64,000 bases of DNA from Aulostomus chinensis. Lineage: Eukaryota > Chordata > Actinopteri > Syngnathiformes > Aulostomidae. The notes under the pieces were generated by a model. It worked only from the letters and a program-made list of their open reading frames with translations, was not told the origin of the DNA and searched no databases. The position numbers were made by a program, and so were the translations under genes. Positions 20,470-31,399 of the stretch are shown one piece after another (position 1 is the first letter of the stretch; each line of letters starts with the position of its first letter). The stretch covers positions 29,730,325 to 29,794,324 of the forward strand of contig JBBMOA010000011.1 in assembly GCA_037954235.1 (NCBI GenBank). The letters run 5' to 3'.

Positions 20470-21390
20470 TTGTCGTGTCCCAGTCCAACCTCCCTCTGCC
20501 GCTGCTGCTGTTGTGGTCACAGACCTGCTGGTACTTTTTCCTAAGTTTTCAACTTGCTGGTGGCCTGTTTCTTCATCCAGTGATGGCTGCATCGACCAAG
20601 CTCCTCCGCAACTTTTTCATACAACAAGCCATCCTTCACAGTCTGTGAAGTGGTTAACCACAGTCCTCTCGCCAGTGATGGTTAGCAGCTTCCTGAACTA
20701 AGCAACTCCCCAGGTGCACACCTTGCTGAAGTGATGATGCATCCAAAGAATATTTAGCCCCCTGACAGTCTGTAAGTTTCAAAATAGCAGTTCAGCACTC
20801 TGGCTGCCAGCATCGTCAGTGTTGACATTCTCTTAAGTGTTTGATGCAGGAGAACTGGCGAGTGTAATGTTGGCAAGTTTGCATCATCATCACCGACACC
20901 TCCGCCCACCTCACACTGAACCAGCACGTTGACGACTTGGATTTACATAGCAATGGGGGCAGCAATAAGTGTAAGCTTATATCCCTTTCACACTGAAACA
21001 CGTGTCAAAGTGGGTTTAGTGCCTGCGTTTGCTTGGCATCAGGGCTCATTCGAGCTTCCAGCAGACGTGGTCTGAGCTCCACCTTTGAGGGCTGCATGCC
21101 TGTGTTTTTCTCTCTCGTATGTCATCACATTGAAAACGTCATCATTACACATGAAGAGCAACGGAACACTGTGAGGTAAACAAATGACAGCATGAAGGTG
21201 AATGCTCCCTAAAAATGCTGGTGATGTTCCCATAAATCTCTGCGTCCCGTACGGTTCCACAAATCTGCTGCCAGATCTCCTCTTCACCGTGGATGGCGAG
21301 CAGCTTGCGGACCTCAGCATCTTGCCAGTGCGCTGCCACGATCAATAAAAAGATATGAAGATCACTATACAAGTTGTTTATCAACACGGT
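20470..21390 (-). pseudogene. Myb/SANT-like protein remnant of a Harbinger-type transposon
   Basis: PIF/Harbinger elements carry a Myb/SANT-like DNA-binding protein beside the transposase. On the minus strand, HWQDAEVRKLLAIHGEEEIW followed by GTVRDAEIYGNI (about 21340-21210) resembles the first helices of that domain. KLRKKYQQVCDHNSSSGRGR (about 20550-20480) resembles its last helix. About 650 bp with no coding signal separates them, and stops are present, so the gene is broken. Inverted CCTTTCACACTG (20989) and CAGTGTGAAAGG (21857) may be TIRs of this or a smaller element. Confidence 0.45.
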
Positions 21391-21876
21391 GGCGCCTGTT
21401 CAGTTCACGTCAGGGTTTCCGGTTGGTGGGAGTTCCCCAGCAGAGATTAACTCACCTCAGATCATCCACATGGAACTGTTAGAACAACAGGAGTGGAGTG
21501 GCGTCTCAGGACATCAACAGAGGACTGACCTCATGGCAGAGGCCCAAACTTTATTGAGACATGAGTGAGCAGCTCTCATAGCACGGCGCAGCCCAATTTA
21601 TTTATTTTTTTCCCCAGAGCTTCCATAATGACAGCCTGACGGACGTAACAGTGACAAAATCAGAATGTGACAGGAAGGCTGTGTGAAACCTGACTGACTT
21701 CGGGGTGCCTTATTCACACTACAGGCAAGCTAAGCAGAGCTGAGGCAAGCCGCTTAACAACCAGGTCGATTGGGGGGGTCGCTGGACGCTGGTAGAAATG
21801 CAGAGTCAACGCTTTCACAGTGTCCAAACACCTGTGTTTGTCCGCATTTTTGGTGCAGTGTGAAAGGGGCTTTTGA

Positions 21877-22941
21877 GGAGGAATATTGCTGGGCCAAAAC
21901 TAATCTCCAATTTGCTGCACTCTGTGTAGAACCTCAGACTCAGCAGCAAAATGTAGCCAAATTAGCCATTTGCCGTCCAGTGTAAAAGCTCTCACAGAAA
22001 TGACTGCACTGGTCCTGTGACTATACAGACGTACCATGCAGTTCATCCCTGACTCTGTGAAAGGGACATACAGTATGTATTGGGGAAAACAGACCCTCCC
22101 CCAAAGACACACATTCAGAGTAGGGGAACCCTTTGAAGTCCTGCTCAGATGATAGCTGAAGATCCGGGAGGGACACTGTGGCCTGGAAAGGGGCGTGTAG
22201 TATATGAATGATTTCACACTGTGGTCTCTGAACATGTGCTCCATGCAGTGCTGATAGCAGCTTCAGAGGGCAGTTTCACCACCATATTCTCCATGTCAGG
22301 GATCAATAGTGTGGTGAAAGGGTACTGCTGGAGCCTCTCAAACCAGCAGTGGATCCTCAGTGGCTTGTGCTCATGTCTCTTTGTAGGGTGAAATTCTGTA
22401 CAACAGTGGAAAAATTTAGGAGCGATCATCCCAGTAGCCACAGTATTCAGCAGCAGCAGTAAGCATATACCACAAAGCTTAATTGTGCGCTAATTAAATG
22501 GCTAGATGGTACAGTTATCAGAATGGATGGTTGGTAGCATTTGAGGATCAGGTCAGGATGATGAGGTTGCTGGTGGCAGTGGCAGAACAGCAAATCCTGT
22601 TGAAATGGTTTTCTTTGCCATTGACACGGCTGTGGTGCAGGTTAAAGCTTGGGTGGTGTAGCATGAAAAGCTATAGTTTCTGCAGGGTCAAGATGACACA
22701 GCACCACCTGGCATCAACCAAAATTCTCCTCTGGTCCATCCAGAAGACCCTGAGAGAGAGAGAGAGCGCCCCAGGTGACACCACCATATGTATCAGTAAG
22801 CTAGGCTGGGAGGGGAGGGGCCAGTTGTGATGCAAGTTCTGATGATAACCGAGCCACGGCTTCGAATGCTATTTCCACAGCTGCCATCAGGGGTAAGTCA
22901 TCACAGGACATTCCCAGTTTTCCCCTAAATTTAGAGTTAAC
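21877..22941. other. Intronic DNA, no recognised gene
   Basis: Mixed sequence with a short (GA)n run near 22750-22765. None of the open frames shows a recognisable domain. Confidence 0.4.
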
Positions 22942-22953
22942 ATATTTAAGCAG
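22942..22953 (+). repeat. TSD of SINE, left copy (ATATTTAAGCAG)
   Basis: This 12-bp sequence recurs exactly at 23330-23341. Confidence 0.85.
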
Positions 22954-23329
22954 GGCTGCACGGTGGTGCAGTGGTCAGCACTGTGGCCTCACAGCAAGAA
23001 GGTTCCAGGTCCGAGTCCCGGCTCGGGCTCGGGATCTTTCTGTGTTGAGTTTGCATGTTGTCCCCGTGCCTGCGTGGGTTCTCTCCGGTACTCCAGCTTC
23101 CTCCCACAGTCCAAAGACATCAATTGGGGACTAAGCTGATTGGATTCTCTAAATTGACCATAGGTATGAATGTGAGTGTGAATGGTTGTTCATCTCTGTA
23201 TGTTGGCCCTGCGATGGACTGGCGACCTGTCCAGGGTGAACCCCGCCTCTTGCCCGTAGATGCTGGGATAGGCTCCACCCCCCCCACGACCCTTACTAGT
23301 GAGGAATAAACGGAAGATGACGATGGACG
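22954..23329 (+). mobile_element. tRNA-derived SINE-like element
   Basis: The head GGTGGTGCAGTGGTCAGCAC resembles a tRNA A box and GGTCCGAGTCC a degenerate B box, together an internal RNA polymerase III promoter. The body (GTTTGCATGTTGTCCCCGTG, TGGCGACCTGTCCAGGGTG) is a widespread fish repeat. The tail is AAGATGACGATGGACG. An exact 12-bp TSD flanks it. A second copy lies inverted at 51215-51576. Confidence 0.8.
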
Positions 23330-23341
23330 ATATTTAAGCAG
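23330..23341 (+). repeat. TSD of SINE, right copy
   Basis: ATATTTAAGCAG, identical to 22942-22953. Confidence 0.85.
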
Positions 23342-24884
23342 CTGGTCACTTATCACTTAATCTTCTAATCTTTGGATGGGATAACACTTTGTGGGGCAGC
23401 AAAATTTGCAGACAGTTTTTCCTCATGCTCTCCCTTCGCTAAAGTTTTGATTATAGATGGCTTTGTTTATTCATCACCAGCATCTCCTCTGACAGCCACT
23501 ATGTTTCAAATGATTCATGTCAGTGGATGCAAGGAATTTGTAGCTTGCCAGTAAGGCCAGAGGGGGGTTGATGTTGATGTCAGAATTATGTTAGATAAGT
23601 GGACTGAGATTGAACATATACATAGAAGGTTTATTTTCCGCTTCATACAATGGCTGTAACTACCAAAAAAACAAATCTGCTGTCAGTAACTGCCATCACT
23701 GTTATGAGTTGGGTGTTTGTTAGGTATGCTTGTGTTTATGTTTCATGTTTTTTGTTGTTTTCCTCCTGACTCTGCGGGGGAGGTGTGGCCTGGCGGTGCA
23801 GCAGGCCCTCTGCGCACCTGAGGCTCATCTCCCTCATTATTCTCCCTGCTCTTAAGCAGCGTGGCAGCTTCGCCTCGGAAACAGTGGTCTTTAAGGTTCA
23901 CTTTCATGAGGCTGCTATGAAACTGATATATTATCAGAGGTTTGAGTTTTCTATTAAATTTAGGTTTTAAAAGTGTTTCTCCAAGAGTAATGAGCCTGTT
24001 AATGACCCTATTGACAATGTTGGCTGTCTACCCTGGGGACTGTTGGAGGCTGAGAGATGACAAACACACCACTGGCTACCTGAATATCAGCTCCTCCTGA
24101 TTTAACGGCTTACAGTATGAATGTAGAACACAGTCAGGATCAGGCAAGCCGGAATATATCAAATATGGGCTTCAAAATGCTACTCACACAGTGGAGCCTA
24201 TAAGACCCTTCTCCTGAGGTCTAGGCTGGAGGCACCGTGTAATGCTCTAGGAAGCAGCTGTGCAATGGAGCATCTTTGCAGCACAGAGTGGTGAGCCAAG
24301 CATGCTGGTCCAAACCAGCATAGGGGGGCAGCCAGCTCACTTCTAACTAATTCCTTGCCTTACTACCAGCAGGAGACAAAAGGTCTCGACTCCTAACACA
24401 GGAAACAGCTCCCCTATCTTTCTGTCATTATCACCTGTGACAGTAAAAGTCTGGATGGACCTTCCTCCAGGACGATGACTGCACAGCCAATGATCTTCTA
24501 AAGTCTGATGAATTAAATCAGTGGTATTTCAGCTGGTAGAGTCCAATAGATGTAATGGAATCACTTGAGTGAAAGAAAACTGTGAATATGCAACTCTCTT
24601 CTGGCATGCTGTATCACCCTGGCAGACATGGAAGAAAATGCTAAATGCTGTGCATGTGAATTTTAACCCAACCACTCAGTCAGTCAATCACCACAGCAGT
24701 TGTAAGACTTGCCACCTATGGCGTGAAGTCAAAAACTGTAAAGAAAAAACTTCAATGCTTCACTTTGTAATGTTAGTTTTCTATTACAGCAATCATGCTA
24801 GAAATATAATTCACAGCTATTTTATCAACATAAATGGCATTATGATACATACTGTAACTTAACGAAGTGTTGATGCATATGTCA
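23342..24884. other. Intronic DNA, no recognised gene
   Basis: No domain or repeat family recognised. The part near 23770-23890 is GC-richer and could be an old LTR-like piece, but no termini are visible. Confidence 0.4.
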
Positions 24885-25079
24885 AGTCAAGTCAATTTTA
24901 TTTCTATAGCGCCAAATAAAAACAAAAGTTCTTTCATGACACTTTCCAGGTAGAGCAGGTCCAGCACCTCCTTCCTTCAATGAACCTCCACCCAACAATT
25001 CTCCATCAGCAGCACATCCTGCAACAGCAGCCACCAGAACCTTCCTTTACCAGCAGGAAGGTGGAGCAGATCCTGGATC

Positions 25080-25310
25080 AATGGGGACGGAGAGAGAGCA
25101 GGAGAGCAGGACATAGACAAAGACAGAGAATGGAGGAAGACAGAGAGACAGAAGGAGAGAGACGGACAGAGAGAAAGAGAGAGAGAAAGGAGGAGAGACT
25201 GATGGACAGAGACAAAGACAGAGAATGGAGGAAGACAGAGAGACAGAAGGAGAGAGAGGGACAGATAAAGAGGGAGAGAAAGGAGGAGAGACTGATGGAC
25301 AGACGGGGAC
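25080..25310 (-). repeat. 95-bp purine-rich tandem repeat in LINE family B 3' UTR
   Basis: The block beginning GACAAAGACAGAGAATGGAG at 25116 repeats at 25211, a 95-bp period. The copy at 60613/60708 also has two units with the same period; the copy near 56570 has one. The period is not a multiple of three and no codon pattern is shared, so the Lys/Arg/Glu-rich open frames here are not genes. Confidence 0.75.
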
Positions 25311-25499
25311 GTGAGCAGGTGGAGCTACGGGTGGCAGCTGGAGCCTCTTCAGGTCTGGAGCCTCCTCCAGCAGCACCAGGATCTGGGATGAGGGGAGAAG
25401 AAGAGGAGTTAGTAACACGTCTGAGGACAGGAGGAGGAGGGAGAAGCCCAGTGCATCATGGGAGATCCCAGCAGTCTGAGCCTATAGCAGCAGATCTAA

Positions 25500-27085
25500 G
25501 GGCCAGCCTAAGCAGTCCTGACTATAAGCCTGATCAACAAGGAAGGTCTTAAGTCTGCTCTTGAACATAGAGAGGGGGTCTGGGTCCTGGACTGAAACTG
25601 GGAGATGGTTCCACAGGAGGGGAGCCTGACAGCTGAAGGCTCTGGCTCCATTCTACTGTTAGAACTCTAGGAACCAGCAGGAACCCTGCATCCTGGGAGT
25701 GAAGGGTTCTAGCTGGATGACAGGGGACTAGGAGCTCTGTCAGGGATGAAGGAGCCTGACTGTTGAGGACTTTGATGGTAGAAGAAGAATTTTAAATTCT
25801 GTTCTGAATCTGACAGGGAGCCATGCAGAGAAGCAGTCCAGGAGAGACCTGGTCTCTGCTACCAGTTCTCGTCAACACGTGGCAGCAGTGTTCTGGACCA
25901 CCTGGAGAGTCTTTAGGGACCTGTTAGTCCAGCCTGGTAGGAGGGAGGTGCAGTAATCCAGCCTGGAAGTGACAAAAGCAGGGACTAGTTTTTCTGCATC
26001 TTCCTGAGCCAGGATGTGTCTGATCTTAGCGATGTTACGTAGATGGAAGAAGGCGTCCTGGAGGTTTGTTGAATGTGGGCATTAAAGGACAGATCCTGAT
26101 CAAAGAGAACTCTTAGGTTCCTTACGGTCGTGCTGGGCAAGGCAAGGCAATTTTCTTTGTAGCCTGTTTTCACCACCAGTTTGTCTCCAGGCTTCATGGC
26201 ATCATAACATCCTCTGCCCTCAGAGCCTCACATCGACTGAGGAGAAACTCTACAGGAAATCCTTTTAACAGGGAAAAATCGGAGAAACCTCAGGGTGAGG
26301 AGGGGAGGAGGATCCCTCACCAGGAGGGACAGATGTGGGGGCCACGGTAATACCTTCCAGGGTACCTGTCTCATTAGATTGTGTCTCTAAGATGTTTTGT
26401 GCCCAGGACAATGACTTCAGGTTATCAGAGTTTAATAAAGGAAATTATGGTCCTCCATGTTTTTCTGTCCCTCAGACAGGCCTCCAGTTTAGTCAGCTGG
26501 TTTGTTCCATGTGGATCATTGATGGGTTCAGCTGTGTGTCGTCTGCATAGCAGTGAACATTAATGGAGTGTTTCCTGATCATGTGACCTAGAGGAAGCAG
26601 GTACAGGGTGAAAATGACTGGTCCAAGCACAGAGCCTTGTGGAACACCAAAACTGACTGAAGTGGTTTCCGAGGGTTTATCATTAGTTAGTACGAACTGA
26701 GATTGACCAAGTAAATATGACCTGAACCAGTTTAGTGTGGTTCCTTTAATACCATTGACAGGTTCCAGTCTCTGTAGAAGGATATGGTGGTCAATGGTAT
26801 CAAAGCTGCGCTGAGATCTAATCAGACCAGCACAGAGACCAGTCCCTCATCTGGTACCAGTAGGAGATCACTGGTACCTTTGACTAGTTCTGTTTCTGTG
26901 CTAGGATGAACCTGGAACCTGACTGAATCCTCCAATCAGCTGTTGCTGTGGAGAAGTCACAGAGCTGTTTAGCAGCTGCTTTCTCCAGAACCTTGGAGAG
27001 AAAAGGAAGATGTGATGTTGGTCTGTAGTTGGTAGAACTTCTGGATCCAGGCTTGTTTTTTGAGAAGGGTTTAATTCCTGCTTCT
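25500..27085 (-). pseudogene. LINE family B reverse transcriptase, broken
   Basis: The minus-strand translation gives ISAALIPLTTIS-type finger remains with D-T-I-D-H-H-I, then LNWFRSYLLGQSQFV, FGVPQGSVLGPVIFTLYLLP and catalytic HCYADDTQL near 26540. The C-terminal part has LRVLFDQDLSFNAHI and FVTSRLDYCTSLLPG, then a tail running to about 25500. A stop follows soon after YADD. A 185-bp repeat fragment (26147-26332) and several indels break the frame. It resembles UnaL2-type RTs. Confidence 0.75.
26147..26332 (-). repeat. Short LINE 3' fragment inside LINE family B
   Basis: Compared with the parallel copy at 49480-49500, this stretch is extra. It starts with a (CAAGG)n tail and AATTTTCTTTGTAGCC and ends near GGGACAGATGTGGG. 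The (CAAGG)n tail resembles the fragment at 13319-13386. Confidence 0.6.
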
Positions 27086-27089
27086 TTAA

Positions 27090-30000
27090 AGTCGGGATCA
27101 ACCAATATGGATTTTTCAGGGCCGATATGATACCGATTATTAATAACCAAGCGAAACCGATAGCCGATACGTACAACGATACCTATTTGCAGTAAAAATG
27201 AAAATTTCGGTGTCAAAATTTACAGAAACACACCTGGGATTAGAATGAATACAGTATATTTTTTGTTTACACCAAAAAAATGGCCTTAACTTTTTGTAAA
27301 ATAACATGAACACATATTAACATGAACACATAATCTTAATTGAAATGCCTTTTAATTATATGAAAACAAGTGCAGGGGCCTTCTGGCAGCATTTCTTAAA
27401 ACTCACTCAAATGAAGAAATAAATAAGCTCCCTGAATTTTTGGACAAATCAATGAAATAAACCTGAACTGTTCTCAAATTTGGGATTGAGTTCGTACTTC
27501 CAATCCAGTAGCACCAGATTGTGGTGCAGAAAGCAGAGCTGCTCAGCATGCTCTCCTGTTAGGCGGCTTCTCTTCTCATTAAAGTGCAGAGACTTCTCTG
27601 AGGACTCGTTCACTTGGCACAGAAGAAGGTGGCGCACAGAGAAATTTTCTTGCTTGTAAGGCAAGAAGCTGAAAACGCCCTTGGTTGTGTTTCCACCACT
27701 GGAGAGGATCTCCACGCCTGTCTATGACTGGCTCCTTGAGGTACAGATTCAGCTCATCTTCAATGGAGGCCTTGGCCGATGGCTCTTCGGTGTGGGGTCC
27801 CAGAAGAGAGCTGAACATGTCTTCAATATGAGAGGATGTCTTCTCCGTCCATGGCCTTTTGGGGTTTCTCTCATCTTCGGACTCATCCATGTCTACAGCA
27901 CCCTGTTCTTCCTCGCTAGCAGCATGCTGTTCTTGTGTCTCCTCAACATCCTCCTTCAGCCATTCTTTGGCCTTTGTCAGTACTGTGTGAGAGGAGAATG
28001 CATGGTTCTTGTAGCGAGGATCCAGGAGACATGCCAGCAGCACAGTTTTCATATCTTCGAGCTTGGAAAAGCGTTTCATCAAGCTCTCCATCATGGCCTG
28101 TCTGAGTGTTCCGATGCCATGTGTTGAGGGTCCTTGATTGTCTTGGAGAAACATCTTCAGCACAGCAATACAGGGAATGATGCAGGACGCTGATGCATCG
28201 TTGTGGCTAATCTCCAGTGTCACTTGCTCAATTGGGAGTAGAGTATCAACCAAGTTGGACACAATGTCCCACTGGATGGCAGTGAGGCTTGCAAATCCTC
28301 CATGTTCACCTGCACAGACGTTAAGAGCACGCTTTTGCTCCAGTGCTCTTTGCAGCATGTGTAGTGTTGAATTCCACCTCGTTGGAACAGCCTGGATTAG
28401 TATGTGTTGCGGCAGGCCAAGCTCTTTCTGAATGTCCTTCAAACGCTGCTTGGCAAGAATGGAGTGGTGGAAATGGGTGGCACACTTTTTCAGTATTGCT
28501 ATGATGTTTGTAACTGCTCTTTGACTGGACAGCCCATCATTTACTACGAGCTGCAAAGAATGCGCTGTGCAACGTCGGTCTGGAATTTCAGCGAGCCTCA
28601 TGCCTTTGACCATATTTGCTCCACTGTCTCAAGGACAAGTGCTACATGGTCTTTGCTGATTTTCCAGTCATCAAGCATGCCCAGGAATGTCTCTCTTATA
28701 TACTCTCCAGTGTGGGATCCATGCATTGCTTTTGTGTTTAAGACAACCTGCTTTCTGTTCCATTCATTGTCGATGAAGTGGCATGTTGAACTCATCAATG
28801 ATTCTGTGGATCCAGACCAGCAGTCTGTCGTGAAAGAAAGCGCATGGCTAGCATTCTCTGGTTGGATTAGGGCTTTTACCTTTTCAACAACCTTGTTGTA
28901 AACCTCTGGGAGCATTTCGGTGCGGTAATATTTCTCAGATTTCAGAGAGTATTGCGGTGCTGCTGCACCCATGAGGCGTTGAAGCCAACATCAGACACCA
29001 CTGTGAACGGCTGGTTGTCTGTGATGATCATTTCTGTAATCAGTTTGTCCAACATTTTAGATCGTTGATCTGAATTTGGCCACTGTGTTTGTTTCTGAAA
29101 CAGGTCTTGTATAGTAGGCTGAGATAAAGTTGCTGTCCCTGCTTGAGATGGAGCTGCTGTCGTCCCCAGCTGTGATTGTGCAGTTGCATACAACTCACTG
29201 TGATGGATCCTAAAATGGGACCACAGGTTTGAAGTGTTAAATGTTTTTGCACTTGTTCCTCCCATGCTGACATTGTCTTTGCAGGTATTGCAGACTGCCT
29301 TTCCTGGGGTTGGCTGTGTGAAATACTGCCATACTGTACTTTTCACCCGCTTCTTCGATCCATCCATCTGTAATGAGGATTTAGAGAAAGAGAGACAAAA
29401 AAAGTGAGAATTAAAAAAGAGAAAATATATATTCAATTATTAGAGCAAAAAATGGTCTGTTAAACTTCCACTACACTACATAATATTCTTAGATAGCCTA
29501 CATTATTAACATTTAATTAATGATGTCTTATGTTCTCTCCCTCTCAGGTAGGATACATCTGATCCAGTCTGATTAAGACCAAACAATAAAGAGGGTGGCC
29601 AGAACCTTGGATCACTGCATTCATTTTATAGATATCATAGTTACTTTTCAGATTAAAATTTTACATAAAACAGCATGAGTAAATAAAGACACAACTTTCG
29701 GTGCTCACCAGAGTTTCTCACTTATAGTTCCTTATTTATTATTATATTTATTTATTTCGAGAAATGAATTCATATTCGGAATCTCAGAACATTAAATGTA
29801 CACTATTGTGTTTGGAACTGTATGTCATATTACATAAGAATTAGGCACTTGGCAATTGTAAATGCAAACAATAAAGGCTACTTTACACACGTGGGTTCTA
29901 GACGTGACGGTAAATTTATTGATTGAAAAAACTCAACGTGTGCTCTCTGCTTGACTCATTGAAATGGTCCATCATTTTCCTGGACTTTACGAGTGACCGG

Positions 30001-30965
30001 TAAAAAGACGACTATTTAACATCTATTCTGTGTGATCATTGTGTAGTGACAGCATGAGCACTGAGGGAGAGGCGACTATAAACAAACAAGGACACGTTAG
30101 CGTGTGGTGTTCAACTTATAGGCTATAATCGCCTCGGTGTTGTTTATTGACAAACCAGGAGCCGCCCCACAGGCTGAGACACGTTAGGAGATTAATTATT
30201 CCCACATAGTAATGATGACCGTAAGGGTCTCCTATTATTATTGTGCGTCTGGCTTCAGCTCTAAAGCGGCCAGTCGTGTCAATGATAATGTAGCGGTGAG
30301 CCATCATTAAATAGCCTACCCCGTGTTGAAGTTGTGAAAAGTTTAACCTCAACAGACAAACTGCAGGTTTTCCTCCCTTATACTTGCTACAGCTGACCTA
30401 TGTCATATTTTTATTTAATTAAGCAAGGGACTTCAGGTCATCTTCACTCACATCTTTTTATCTTTTCATCTTTTTTTTTGTCGTGAGTGATGCTAGTCCT
30501 ATCTTGCAAAGCCGTATGCTTGATGTGACGAGACAAGTAGGTTGGTGAAATGTCAACTCTGGGCCTGCATGTATCACTAATATTGATTAAGGCGGTGGTA
30601 TTTTTCAAACTTCATCCTAAAGGGCTTTGAAACTTCGACTGACACTGCCTTACCTTTTCTGCTGGAGCAGCCACCGGAGCAGTCGTCTGTTTCTCCTCTG
30701 TGTCTGTGGCACTGCCTGTAGAGGCTTCAGTGTTGATTGATTGGCTGTCACTGGCTCACTTGTGCCAAGTAGCCAATCAGTGAGGGATGTGGGCGGGACA
30801 TTGTTACACAACCAAGAGAGTGATGACTTCAGGCAGAGACGGCTGCATCAGAGCCGAAGGAGCGCATTTTAAAATACATTAATTTCATCGGTTATCAGTG
30901 GAAAAAAACGGCCGATGCCGATGATCGCAAAAATGCCGAATATTGACCAGTTATCGGTGTGGCCG
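27090..30965 (-). mobile_element. hAT DNA transposon with BED finger (ZBED-like)
   Basis: The element interrupts LINE family B at CTTTAAAG on the left; the right flank reads CGATAAAG, an imperfect match to an 8-bp hAT TSD. The ends contain related CCGAT/GGCCGAT blocks, but clear TIRs could not be aligned by eye. One transposase pseudogene lies on the minus strand; 29440-30960 is non-coding 5' sequence. Confidence 0.8.
27449..29368 (-). pseudogene. hAT transposase (BED zinc finger, RNase H-like, dimerisation)
   Basis: The transposase would excise and insert the element. An ATG near 29368 follows a splice-acceptor-like CCTCATTACAG. A BED finger (STVWQYFTQ, CNTCKDNVSMGG, HFRIHH) is followed by a Ser/Gln-rich linker. 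The RNase H-like core starts with SFTTDCWSG, which contains a catalytic-type D. RRCTAHSLQLVV carries the C-x-x-H motif. The hAT dimerisation block DPLQWWKHNQGRFQLLALQA and PSSVPSERV lie near 27620. Frames shift near 28985, 28620 and 27590, and the DSGANMV block is disrupted by the second shift. The gene is dead. Confidence 0.87.
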
Positions 30966-30990
30966 ATAAAGGACTGTGGGACATAACCTG

Positions 30991-31380
30991 TGTAAGGGAA
31001 ATTCTCCTTATATATCGTTGAGAGTTGCTAATTCTCTGAAGAATTGCACACTCGGTGTGATGAATCAAGTCTCTTTAATACATGCAGCATGGAGAGAAGA
31101 CTCTTACTGAACGTTCTCTCTCGATCTTTACAATGTCCCAACCATGATACCATTCAACAACAAAGAAAAGGCAGATGGTTTCCTCACCAAACCAATGACT
31201 GTATCACCTGTTTTGCATGTGCTTCTCAACCCCCCCCCCCCCCCCCATCGTGTCTCCTACTGTTTGCCCTTTTGTTCCTTGAGGTCAGGATGGCCACAGA
31301 TACTCATGTGATTCACAAAATACTTCCTAAGACTATTACTTCTGACCTATCTATTAATTTAATTCCTACATTCCTCCCTT
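30991..31380 (-). repeat. 3' LTR of ERV-1
   Basis: TGTAAGGGAA...TTCCTACA. It contains a poly-C tract (31231-31246) that is shorter in the 5' LTR. The LTR matches 43377-43747 over its length with about 30 differences by eye. Confidence 0.8.
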
Positions 31381-31396
31381 TTGACACAACGTGTCA
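31381..31396 (-). promoter_or_regulatory. Polypurine tract of ERV-1
   Basis: On the minus strand GTCAAAAGGGAGGAA lies directly before the LTR start TGTAGGAATT. Confidence 0.65.
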
Positions 31397-31399
31397 ACA

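Noticed and set aside
24980..25552. 190-codon Lys/Arg/Glu-rich open frame
   Set aside because: It is a 3' UTR tandem repeat of a LINE, recurring at 56333-56854 and 60282-61093 with indels of no codon register.
27681..28901. Plus-strand open frames
   Set aside because: They are antisense shadows of the hAT transposase, which has clear motifs on the minus strand.
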